Below are positions 30,604 through 38,340 of a stretch of DNA of 64,000 bases, in pieces (the stretch's first letter is position 1; each line of letters opens with the position of its first letter). Made by a program: the position numbers and the translations under genes. Origin of the DNA: Streptoverticillium olivoreticuli subsp. olivoreticuli. Lineage in GTDB: Bacteria; Actinomycetota; Actinomycetes; Streptomycetales; Streptomycetaceae. The stretch covers positions 1,302,001 through 1,366,000 of the forward strand of contig NZ_CP031455.1 of the NCBI RefSeq assembly GCF_003391135.1. The letters run 5' to 3'. The notes beneath the pieces are model-generated. The model worked only from the letters and a program-made list of their open reading frames with translations. It was not told where the DNA came from and ran no database searches.

Positions 30604-31836
30604 CTAGACCGCGGTCTTCACGCCCACCGATTCGGCGAGTTGACCCGCTTCTCCTCGCAACGCGCGTGGCGCCTTGCGCCACAGCTCGGCGGCGACGCTT
30701 CGTGCGGACGGAGTGTACGCGACCGTCTCGGCACCGATCTCCTGGGCCAGCTTCATCACGTGCAGCGCCGCCGTACGGTCGCCGCGCTGGAGATGCCCAC
30801 GGGCGACCTCCACCCACAGGCGGGCGCGCCGTTCCGTGGACGGCATCGTGTCAGGGTCGATGTCGTCGGCGAGCGAGAGCGCCTTGCCGGAAGCCCGCAG
30901 GTCGGTGGCGACGGATACCGCGTGGAAGTCGACGTTCGCCCTCCCGAAAACGGTGCTCGGGTGGACGTAGGAGGCGGGCAGGGACTTGGCGATCTGGTCC
31001 CCGCGGTCCCAGTACCGCCACGCGTCGCCTTCCTTCCCTTCACGGGCGCAGGTCACAGCGGCATGCAGCTGCAAGGCCCCGTAGATCCCGCGCCAGTGGT
31101 CCGGGGCTCCGTCAAGGTGCGGACGGATGAGGTCGGAAGCCTCTGTGATGACCCTGAGCGCATCCTCCGGGTAGGAGGTCTCACGGAGGATGTTGCCCAT
31201 GTTCCAGGCTGCGGCGGCAATGGCGGCCGGGTTGTCGGCTTGCTGTGCCGAGGCGAGCGCCCGGTCCGCGACGACCCAGGCGAGTTCGGCGGGGGCGACG
31301 TAGGCGGTCGCCTGCCCGGTGAGCCGGTAGACATCGGAGAGGGTGACCAGCGCGGCCCTTCGCTGGTCTCCGTCAAGAGTGCGAGCCGCGGCTTCTGCGT
31401 CGCGGATGAGATCGGGAAGCAGCGCCCCCACCTCGGTGCGGTTGCGCTGGGAGGTGTGCCACAGCCGCCAGGTCTGGTCGGCCCGGCCCTGGAGGCCGGC
31501 GACGTCGGCGGGGGTCTGCGCCGGTGGGGTGAGGCTGCGGGTCATGACGGCTGCCCAGATATCGGGCATCGCGGGGTGATTGAGCCGACCGAGCGGAACG
31601 GGCTGCGCCACTTCGGGGACACCGCCGGTGAGGATCGACAGGTCCGGGATCTGGAGGGCGGCTGCCAGTCGGAGGAAGAGCGTGTGGGACCGCAGTTCCC
31701 GCTCGCCTGTCTCGATCTTCTTGAGCCAGTCGACGCCGCGTCCGCACAGGCCGGCGAGAACAGGGCGGGTCATGCCCCGGGACTCCCGGAACAACTTGAT
31801 GCGCTCGCCGGTGCTGAGGTCTTCGGGAATGTCCAC
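30604..31836 (-). CDS. XRE-family regulator with TPR-like C-terminal domain
   Basis: The 410-residue cytoplasmic protein has an XRE helix-turn-helix at about residues 8-65 (GERIKLFRESRGMTRPVLAG ... DWLKKIETGERELRSHTLFL) followed by a helical repeat region (about 120-400) with TPR-like units such as AWNMGNILRETSYPEDALRV. Peptide- or metabolite-sensing regulators with this layout control small operons or natural-product genes in Streptomyces. GTG at 31836 was chosen because GGGGAGG lies 6 bp upstream; a longer frame starts at 31872. A perfect 10-bp inverted repeat at 31903-31946 is the probable autoregulatory operator. Four small genes follow in the same direction. Confidence 0.85.
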   Translation of the reverse strand: MDIPEDLSTGERIKLFRESRGMTRPVLAGLCGRGVDWLKKIETGERELRSHTLFLRLAAALQIPDLSILTGGVPEVAQPVPLGRLNHPAMPDIWAAVMTRSLTPPAQTPADVAGLQGRADQTWRLWHTSQRNRTEVGALLPDLIRDAEAAARTLDGDQRRAALVTLSDVYRLTGQATAYVAPAELAWVVADRALASAQQADNPAAIAAAAWNMGNILRETSYPEDALRVITEASDLIRPHLDGAPDHWRGIYGALQLHAAVTCAREGKEGDAWRYWDRGDQIAKSLPASYVHPSTVFGRANVDFHAVSVATDLRASGKALSLADDIDPDTMPSTERRARLWVEVARGHLQRGDRTAALHVMKLAQEIGAETVAYTPSARSVAAELWRKAPRALRGEAGQLAESVGVKTAV

Positions 31837-31902
31837 GGGTGCCTCCCCTTCACGTGCTGCCGTACGGGTCACCCTAGGGCGGAAGGGAGCTCCGCGGCAG
31901 TG

Positions 31903-31946
31903 CTTGTGATCCCGTTCCTCTCGTAGGACGCAGCACGGATCACAAG
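31903..31946. promoter_or_regulatory. Perfect 10-bp inverted repeat upstream of XRE-TPR gene
   Basis: CTTGTGATCC (31903-31912) and GGATCACAAG (31937-31946) are perfect inverted arms with a 24-bp spacer, 67 bp upstream of the XRE-TPR start. The centre-to-centre distance of about 34 bp, roughly three helical turns, suits a regulator binding two half-sites on one face of the DNA. It also lies downstream of the MFS pseudogene, so a terminator role is possible though no T-run follows. Confidence 0.5.
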
Positions 31947-32001
31947 CCTCCGTGGACGAGCCGTCGGCGTCCCTCGACGTTCAAGAGAGCGCTCACACGC
32001 G

Positions 32002-33179
32002 TCACCGGAGCACCTCGCCGCTCCGGCCAGTCGCGATCACGCCGCGGAGAGGGAACGCGACACACAGCGCGACCAGAACGAGGAGCCCGCTTGCCCACAG
32101 CGGCCCGAGGTTCCCGGCTGTGGAGTCGAGGGTGGTCGCGGCGATGGCGGGTCCGGCGGCGGCTCCTACGTTGAGTGCCGCGGTCGCGTACGAGCCGGCC
32201 ATCGTGGGGGCTCCCGCGGCTTCGTAGAGGACCCGCGTGATCAAGGTGCTGCCCAGCGCGAACGACAGTGCGCCCTGGACGAATACGAGGGTGAACAGGG
32301 CTACCGGCTCGTCGGCCAGCACGGCCAGGGCCGGCCAGCCGAGGAGCAGCAGCGGGCCGCCGACCGCGACGACCGGGCCGGGGCGCTGGTCGGACAGTCG
32401 TCCGGCGAGGGTGACACCGACGAAGGAACCGGCGCCGAAGAGCACCAGGACGACTGAGATCCACAGCTTGTCCAGCCCGGCGGTATCGGTCACGACAGGA
32501 GCGAGGAAGGTGAAGCCGGCGAAGGTTGCCGCGTTCACCAGCGCGCCGAGCAGCATCACCAGGATCAACCGCGGACTCCTGAGTTGCGCGAGTTCCCTTC
32601 GCAAGGCCGGCCCGCCAGTCGCTCCTTCCTTCGCAGGTCGCCCCGGAATTCCCTTGAGGACGCCGAGAGCCGCGGGCAGGCAGAGAGCCGCGACCGCCCA
32701 GAACGTGGCCCGCCAGCCGAGCAGTGTGCCGAGGACGGATCCCCCTGGGACTCCGGCGATCGTGGCCACCGTCGTGCCGACAGCAGCACGGCGAGCGCGC
32801 GTCCCTTCTTGTCGGGGGAGACCAGCGTGGCGGCGGTCGTCAGAGCCACGGCAAGGAACCCCGCGTTGGCGAGCGCGGCGACGACCCGGGTGGCGAACAG
32901 GACCGGGAAGCTTGTGGTGCCGGCACCCACGGCGTGCGCTGCCGAGAAGACGAGGACGAACCCGAGGAGACTGGTCCGTCCCGGCCGGTTGCGGGCGAGC
33001 CCGGCCACAAGTGGGGCGCCGACGACCATTCCGATCGCGAAGGCCGAGGTGAGCGTGCCCGCTGTCCCGACTGGCACGTCGAGGTCGGAGGCGATGTCCG
33101 GCAGGAGGCCGGCGAGCATGAATTCGGAGGTGCCCATGGTGAAGATCGCCATGGCGAGCAGATAGAGCGGGAGAGGCAT
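32002..33179 (-). pseudogene. Chloramphenicol-type MFS exporter, frameshifted
   Basis: The N-terminal part (MPLPLYLLAMAIFTMGTSEF, start 33179) and the C-terminal part (from GTTVATIAGVPGGSVLG) are in different frames. Together they form one Cml/Cmx-type drug exporter of about 390 residues with twelve membrane segments. The break is near 32777-32785: the expected LLSGTT junction, known from memory of S. lividans-type chloramphenicol exporters, would need one more G in a GG pair. All later sequence is intact, so this is either a fresh inactivating deletion or a sequencing error. A leader peptide and hairpin upstream suggest the gene was inducible. Confidence 0.8.
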
Positions 33180-33293
33180 CGAGTGGATCCGGGGTGAGGA
33201 GAAGCACGAGAAGAGACGTCTCGTCACCGCGGTCAGCGCCCGAGGGCACGCTCGTCCGGCCGCAGAACGCGGCGGGACAACAGGGCTGCGAAC

Positions 33294-33359
33294 TCAGTGG
33301 TTCAGGGGGCTGACGGCGTGACCGAAAGCCCCCACCTTGTCCGACTCAGGGCTCGACAT
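33294..33359 (-). CDS. Leader peptide (21 aa) of chloramphenicol-type exporter
   Basis: A 21-codon frame starts with ATG at 33359 and ends 114 bp before the exporter start. It begins MSSPESDKVGAFGHAV. The opening resembles, from memory, the stalling leader of cmlA/cmx chloramphenicol exporters (MSTSKNADK): M-S at the start and D-K at the stall position. A 7-bp hairpin (33305-33333) begins at codon 9, directly after D7-K8, so a ribosome stalled there would melt it. The Shine-Dalgarno is weak. Confidence 0.5.
   Translation of the reverse strand: MSSPESDKVGAFGHAVSPLNH
33305..33333 (-). promoter_or_regulatory. Attenuator hairpin inside leader peptide
   Basis: Perfect 7-bp stem (GGGGGCT/AGCCCCC) with a 15-nt loop; on the minus strand its 5' arm is codons 9-11 and its 3' arm codons 17-19 of the leader peptide. 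It lies about 125 nt upstream of the exporter start and does not itself contain the exporter ribosome binding site, so control would be by transcription attenuation or an alternative pairing. Confidence 0.45.
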
Positions 33360-33428
33360 GGCCCGCACGTTACCCGACCGGTGCCCGTCGAGGCACCTCG
33401 GTTTCACCGGCGAAGCCGCAAGCAGGAT

Positions 33429-34367
33429 TCACGCGACCTGGCGGCCCACGACGTAGCCGACGAGCGGCACCGTGGAGCGGATGCGGACCTTGTCGACCGA
33501 GCCGTCCGACGGGAGGGCGATCAGGTGCTTGCTGCCGGACACGGTCACGCCGGACCTGCTGGGGCTGCCCCAGGTGCCGCCCTCCTGGTGGAGGGCCGTG
33601 GTCACCTGGCCGTCGGCGCCCTGCGGGGCGAGGGCGACCCAGGCCGGGCCGTTGCGGGCGGCTCCCTGCGGGGTGGAGGTCGTCCCGGCGGGTTCGACCG
33701 GAAGGTCGAAGTCAGTGTTCGGGGGCACGGTGAAGAAGGCGAGCATGTCGTCCTCCGTGTAGCGAGCGGTGGGGGGTTCGGGCCGGAATGACAGGGCCCA
33801 GGTGCGGAGTTCTCCGGTGCTGCCGAGGTGGCAGTAGTCGCGGTCGACGCCACCGGAGTCGCTGTACTGGTGGAACAGCCAGTCGGACTGGATGCCGGGC
33901 CTGCCGGCCGCACGTCCGGCGGTGGCGATCCACAGGAAGTCGCAGCAGTAGCCGGTGGTGTCGACGTTGCGCCAGTACTCGAGGTTGGCGTACATCCCGA
34001 CCGGGTTGTACGGCAGGCGCCGTTTGACGTAGCGCAGCCATGCCTCCTTGTACGCGGCCTGGTCGGCGCGCGGCACGCCCTGGTTCGCGTCGTCGTAGCC
34101 CTCCCAGTCGAGGACCACCAGGTCGCCGGGGAGCCAGGCGACCTGGTCGAGGAAGTAATCGGCCTCGGCGCGCGGGGCGTTGGCCATGTGGGGGTAGTGG
34201 TAGCCGCCCCACACCAGCCCATGGCCCTTGGCGTGGTCCCGCTGCGCCGGCCACTTGGAGTTGATGTACGACAGACCTTCGGTGATCTTGACGAAGGCGA
34301 AGCCCAGACCTGAAACGTCCGGTTCCGACGGCTGGTAGCTCGCCCAGTCCTGGCCGTAGATGCCCAT
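33429..34367 (-). CDS. Glycoside hydrolase family 25 lysozyme (phage-endolysin-like)
   Basis: This 312-residue protein starts directly with the catalytic domain: MGIYGQDWASYQPSEPDVSG, then GFAFVKITEGLSYIN, and later LVVLDWEGYD and GMYANLEYW, the Asp/Glu-rich strands of GH25 muramidases that cleave the MurNAc-GlcNAc bond. The C-terminal 110 residues, after about 205, are a beta-rich domain (AWVALAPQGADGQVTTALHQ ... PLVGYVVGRQV) that may bind the wall. There is no signal peptide, so it resembles a phage endolysin or a lysin of a contractile injection system more than a secreted lysozyme. No phage genes flank it. Confidence 0.9.
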   Translation of the reverse strand: MGIYGQDWASYQPSEPDVSGLGFAFVKITEGLSYINSKWPAQRDHAKGHGLVWGGYHYPHMANAPRAEADYFLDQVAWLPGDLVVLDWEGYDDANQGVPRADQAAYKEAWLRYVKRRLPYNPVGMYANLEYWRNVDTTGYCCDFLWIATAGRAAGRPGIQSDWLFHQYSDSGGVDRDYCHLGSTGELRTWALSFRPEPPTARYTEDDMLAFFTVPPNTDFDLPVEPAGTTSTPQGAARNGPAWVALAPQGADGQVTTALHQEGGTWGSPSRSGVTVSGSKHLIALPSDGSVDKVRIRSTVPLVGYVVGRQVA

Positions 34368-34541
34368 CTCACTCTCTCTTCTGCGCTGCCGCGGCAGGCA
34401 ACTGCCGCGCGGGTGCAGTCGATCCGGGAGCGCGCCTCGGCGGCGACGGGCGGAGCCGGGATCAGCGTCGGCCGACCGCCTGGAGCGCCCCTCCGCCAGC
34501 GCACCAGGTTGTCGGCCCCATGACAAGCACTCGGACGACGC

Positions 34542-34907
34542 TCAGTCGCGCTGCCCCGTTCGCCGCTCGTAGTCGGCGAAGCCGTCCTCGACCGTCGGCA
34601 GCACGAGCTCCACCCGGAAGTAGGGCACGCTCCACAGCGGGCTGTCGCGAAGCCCCTCGAACAGATCGGACCACGCGGTCAGGTCATCGGTGGTCGCCAC
34701 GAGGACATCGGACGGAGTGGCGGCCCATGCTTCGGCGTCGAACCACCGGACCTGGACGGCGTCGTGCTTCTCCAGCAGCGGCTGCACATGGTCGGCGATG
34801 ACCTGCTGCCGCTCGGGGCGCGTCAGGGCGAGCCACGCGGGCAAGGCCGTGAGGTGGACGAATACGGTGAACCGCGGCTGCGGTCGGACAGCGTTCATAC
34901 GCCCCAT
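34542..34907 (-). CDS. Darcynin-like small protein
   Basis: This 121-residue soluble protein has FTVFVHLTALPAWLALTRPE near the N-terminus, then VQPLLEKHDAVQVRWFDAEAW and FRVELVLPTVEDGFADYE. The pattern (short beta strand, W-L-x-L, conserved RWFD-E-AW) matches the darcynin family of ferredoxin-like small proteins, whose function is unknown. ATG at 34907 or 34898 (MNAVRPQ) could be the start. It lies between the lysozyme and the amidotransferase on the same strand, without close coupling. Confidence 0.7.
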   Translation of the reverse strand: MGRMNAVRPQPRFTVFVHLTALPAWLALTRPERQQVIADHVQPLLEKHDAVQVRWFDAEAWAATPSDVLVATTDDLTAWSDLFEGLRDSPLWSVPYFRVELVLPTVEDGFADYERRTGQRD

Positions 34908-34953
34908 TGTGGATCATGGAATGTCGGCGAACGCTCCCGGGCGTACAGGTGAT

Positions 34954-35823
34954 TCAGACCGCCTTCTGCGAAGCGGCGGCCTCCGGGCGCAGGTCGTCCA
35001 GGGTCAGCCGGTGTACGGGCGGGTCGCGCAGGATCACTCGGGCGGTGATGCCGAGACGGGGGCCGACGTGGAGGAGCTCGCCGGGTTCCATCAGGCGCCA
35101 GCGGGGGTTTTCGTCCATGCGCTCGCTGGCGATCACGACCGCGGGGGTGTCCGCCAGGTCCTGCGAGTGGACGCGCATGCGGCCCCCGGTGCCGCTGTGG
35201 TCGAGGTGCCGGTCGCCGTGCCGGCCTCCGGCGTCGCGGTCGAGGACGTACAGCTCGTGGGTGTCGGGGTAGCGCAGGGCCCACAGTTCGTCGCGCGTCG
35301 CGAGAATGAGGTTGAGGGCGTAGACGGGCAGGTGCCGGGCGATCCAGCGGGCCGCGTGCTCGATCCCGGCGGCGACGTCACCTCCGTGGGCTCTGGTCTC
35401 GCGGGTGATCAGTGCGAAGAACCGCTCGGAGTCGGTGTCCCCCGCGACCAGTTCCCGGTCCTCCCCCAGTTCGGCGTCGAGTTCGTCGAGCCCCTCGATG
35501 ACGCCGTTGTGGGCGAAGAGCCGCCCTTCCTGGAGGAAGGGGTGGGTGTTGCGGTCCTCCAGGCTTCCCGTCGAGGCGTAGCGCACATGGGCGAGGAAGG
35601 TGGTCGACTCGACGTGTTCGGCCTCCTGGGCGAAGCAGCGGTCCTGGTACGCGGCGATGGGCGCCTTGTGCACGTGCGGGACGCCCTGGGCGTCGAAGTA
35701 GCCGAGACCCGTGCCGTCGGGATCCCGGTGGCTCTGCCGGCTGAGGCTGTCGGGGGCTTCCAGCAGCCAGAAGGTGGCGCGCGTGCGTACGGGCGCGCTG
35801 CTCAGACCGAACAGTCGGCACAT
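34954..35823 (-). CDS. Class II glutamine amidotransferase
   Basis: The 289-residue protein begins MCRLFGLSS, so Cys2 becomes the N-terminal nucleophile after Met removal, as in all Ntn-type class II amidotransferases. Further family elements are HRDPDGTGLGYF, FLAHVRYASTGSLEDRNTHPF, LFAHNGVIEG and GDTDSERFFALI. These YafJ/GlxB-like enzymes release ammonia from glutamine (or remove a gamma-glutamyl group) but have no fused synthetase domain. It is followed upstream, on the same strand, by glutamate decarboxylase 36 bp away, so a link to glutamate/glutamine or GABA metabolism is plausible. Confidence 0.92.
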   Translation of the reverse strand: MCRLFGLSSAPVRTRATFWLLEAPDSLSRQSHRDPDGTGLGYFDAQGVPHVHKAPIAAYQDRCFAQEAEHVESTTFLAHVRYASTGSLEDRNTHPFLQEGRLFAHNGVIEGLDELDAELGEDRELVAGDTDSERFFALITRETRAHGGDVAAGIEHAARWIARHLPVYALNLILATRDELWALRYPDTHELYVLDRDAGGRHGDRHLDHSGTGGRMRVHSQDLADTPAVVIASERMDENPRWRLMEPGELLHVGPRLGITARVILRDPPVHRLTLDDLRPEAAASQKAV

Positions 35824-35858
35824 GGGGGCTCCTTGTTGTCGCTCGTCGACGGGGTGCG

Positions 35859-37289
35859 TCAGTGCCGGCCGGACCGACGCGGCTCCTTCGTCTCGGCACC
35901 GTGCGCGAAGCCGCCGGCGTCATCGGCGTCGCGGTGCGGCCGGCTCTGTTTCCTCAGGCGCGGGAGGAGACGGGTGAGGTCCTCCAGCAGCAGGTCGGCC
36001 AGATCGTGGCTGAAGCCGTTGCGCACGACGATGCGCAGCACCGCCAGATCGGCCCGGTTCTCCGGGAAGGTGTAGGCGGGCACCAGCCAGCCGCGTTCGC
36101 GCAGCGCGGCGGAGACGTCGAAGACGGAGAAGCCCTCGATGCCGTCGCGCACCTTGAAGGCGAAGACCGGTATCTCGCTGCCGTCGGTGACCAGCTCGAA
36201 CTCGTCGAGCTTGGCTATCTGCGCGGCGAGGCGGACGGCGACGTCCCGGCAGGTCTGCTGCACCCTGCGGTAGCCGTCGAAGCCCAGCCGCAGGAAGTTG
36301 TAGTACTGCGCGATCACCTGGGCGCCGGGGCGGGAGAAGTTCAGCGCGAACGTGGGCATGTCGCCGCCCAGATAGTTGACGTGGAAGACCAGGTCGTCGG
36401 GGAGGGCATCGGTGTCGCGCCACAGCGCCCAGCCGACGCCGGGCATCACCAGGCCGTATTTGTGGCCGGAGGTGTTGATCGAGGCCACCCTGGGAAGCCG
36501 GAAGTCCCATTCCAGTTCCTGGTCGAGGAAGGGGGCGATCATGGCGCCGGACGCGCCGTCCACATGGATGGGCACATCGACGCCGGTACGGTCCTGGAGG
36601 TCGTCCAGAGCCGCCGCGATGGCGGCGACCGGCTCGTAGCTGCCGTCGAACGTCGAGCCGAGGACGGAGACGACGCCGATGGTGTTCTCGTCGCACAGCC
36701 CGGCCGCCGCCTCCGGGCTGAGGTGGTACCGGTTCCCCTCCATGGGGACGTAACGGGGCTCCACTTCGAAGTAGTCGGCGAACTTCTCCCAGCAGACCTG
36801 CACATTGACGCCCATGACCAGGTTGGGCCGGTCGGCCGGCCTGCCTTCCGCGCGGCGCCGGTGCTGCCAGCGCCGCTTGAGCGCGAGCCCGCCCAGCATC
36901 GCCGCCTCGCTGGACCCGGTCGTCGAGCAGCCCACCGCCTCGCGGGGGTCCTCGGCGTGCCACAGCCGGGCCAGCATGTGCACGCACCGCGTCTCCAGCT
37001 CGGCCGTCTGCGGGTACTCGTCCTTGTCGATCATGTTCTTGTCGGCGCACTCGGCCATGAGCCGGTGCGCCTGCGGCTCCGCCCACGTGCTGACGAAGGT
37101 CGCCAGGTTCAAGCGCGCGTTGCCGTCCAGCATCAGCTCGTCGTGCACGAGCTGATAGGCGACGTCCGCGCCCATCTCCCCCTCGGGCAGGGCGTACCGG
37201 GGAACCGTGACGGGCTCCCGGCTGAAGACGGGGTTGAGTTCGACGTCGCGGCTTCCGCGCCCGTCCTCGTGAGGCCGCTTCAAAGGCAT
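35859..37289 (-). CDS. gad: Glutamate decarboxylase
   Basis: This 476-residue PLP enzyme converts glutamate to GABA and CO2 and consumes a proton. Family landmarks are REPVTVPRYALPEGEMGADV, NLATFVSTWAEPQAHRLMAE, MIDKDEYPQTAELETRCVHM, GCSTTGSSEAAMLGGLALKR, IHVDGASGAMIAPF and the PLP-Lys motif INTSGHKYGLVMPGVGW. Length fits GadB (about 466). ATG at 37289 is preceded by GAGAAGGGA. The C-terminus (after about 450) is Arg/Asp-rich and lacks a clear calmodulin or GadB autoinhibitory His-Thr end. The amidotransferase gene lies 36 bp downstream. No GABA antiporter is adjacent, so acid resistance is less likely than GABA-shunt use. Confidence 0.96.
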   Translation of the reverse strand: MPLKRPHEDGRGSRDVELNPVFSREPVTVPRYALPEGEMGADVAYQLVHDELMLDGNARLNLATFVSTWAEPQAHRLMAECADKNMIDKDEYPQTAELETRCVHMLARLWHAEDPREAVGCSTTGSSEAAMLGGLALKRRWQHRRRAEGRPADRPNLVMGVNVQVCWEKFADYFEVEPRYVPMEGNRYHLSPEAAAGLCDENTIGVVSVLGSTFDGSYEPVAAIAAALDDLQDRTGVDVPIHVDGASGAMIAPFLDQELEWDFRLPRVASINTSGHKYGLVMPGVGWALWRDTDALPDDLVFHVNYLGGDMPTFALNFSRPGAQVIAQYYNFLRLGFDGYRRVQQTCRDVAVRLAAQIAKLDEFELVTDGSEIPVFAFKVRDGIEGFSVFDVSAALRERGWLVPAYTFPENRADLAVLRIVVRNGFSHDLADLLLEDLTRLLPRLRKQSRPHRDADDAGGFAHGAETKEPRRSGRH

Positions 37290-37516
37290 GGCCGAAGTCC
37301 CTTCTCCCGCTGATCGCATCAGGCGCCGCCCGCCCGGGGTCTTCCTCACGCCCACGTACCCTGGTGACACCCCGTGAACCGTCCCGCTGAGGCGGTGCGT
37401 TGTCCAGCGGCTCGCCGCACCGCTCCGTCGGCTCCGGCGCCCGCACCGCCCGCGCCCTCCCCCGCCGCCGGAAATCCGCTGGCCGCACGGCACAGGACTC
37501 GACAAGGATGGGTCAC

Positions 37517-38230
37517 ATGTCAAAGGCGCAATACCTGGTCGAGCAGCACTCGATCCTGTCGGTGGTCGTCGGGTCGCGCGCGTTCGGGCTCGCCACCGAC
37601 GCCTCGGATGTCGATCGCCGGGGCGTGTACGTCGCCCCCACCGTGGATTTCTGGCGGATGAGCAAGCCGCCCACTCACCTCGACGGCCCCCTGCCCGAGC
37701 AGTTCAGCTGGGAGGTCGAGCGGTTCTGCGAACTCGCCCTGTCCGCCAATCCCAACGTTCTGGAAGTCCTGCACAGCCCGCTCGTCGAACACAGCACACC
37801 GCTCGGTGGCGAACTGCGCGAGCTCTCCCCCGCCTTCCTCTCCCGCCAGGCCCACCAGACGTTCGCGGGCTACGCGCAGTCCCAGTTCGCCAAGGCCGAC
37901 GCCCGTCGCCAGCGCGAGGGCGAGCCCCGCTGGAAGCACGTCGTGCATCTGCTCCGTCTGATGATCAGCGGTGCCACGCTCCTGGAGAGCGGCACGGTCC
38001 AGGTCGGCGTCGGGGCGCACCGAGACCGGCTCCTGGCCGTACGCCGCGGCGAGGTCTCCTGGAGCGAGGCCTGCGCCTGGCGCGACGAGCTGTCCGCGCG
38101 CCTGGACGCCGCCCTGGCCGGCAGCTCCCTGCCGCAGGCACCCGACACCGTGCGCGTGGAGGACTGGCTGATCTCTGTACGACGCCGGTCCCTGTCCGAG
38201 TCCCTTTCCGAGGGCAGCGGTCGCGGGTAA
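37517..38230 (+). CDS. Predicted nucleotidyltransferase (RlaP-like, DNA polymerase beta superfamily)
   Basis: The 237-residue protein has the nucleotidyltransferase core VVVGSRAFGLATDASDVDRRGVYVAP: G-S then D-x-D ligands for Mg2+. It continues with FSWEVERFCELALSANPNVLEVLHSPL and RWKHVVHLLRLMISGATLL, matching the family found in RNA-repair gene sets (RlaP). In those systems it may prime or repair RNA ends, but no RNA ligase is encoded here, so the substrate is unknown. ATG at 37517 has AGGATGGG upstream; ATG at 37508 is in frame. It is divergent from gad. Confidence 0.85.
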   Translation: MSKAQYLVEQHSILSVVVGSRAFGLATDASDVDRRGVYVAPTVDFWRMSKPPTHLDGPLPEQFSWEVERFCELALSANPNVLEVLHSPLVEHSTPLGGELRELSPAFLSRQAHQTFAGYAQSQFAKADARRQREGEPRWKHVVHLLRLMISGATLLESGTVQVGVGAHRDRLLAVRRGEVSWSEACAWRDELSARLDAALAGSSLPQAPDTVRVEDWLISVRRRSLSESLSEGSGRG

Positions 38231-38340
38231 CCGGCCATCTGTTCGCCGCAGGCCCTGCCGCGAAGCGGTCCGTGCGGTTGAATACGCCATGCGGTAAGCG
38301 CTCATGACGGCAGCTCCACTGATCAGCAGCAGGAGGACGG

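Noticed and set aside
33429..34367. Prophage
   Set aside because: Only one phage-like gene; no integrase, terminase, capsid, tail or attachment repeats.
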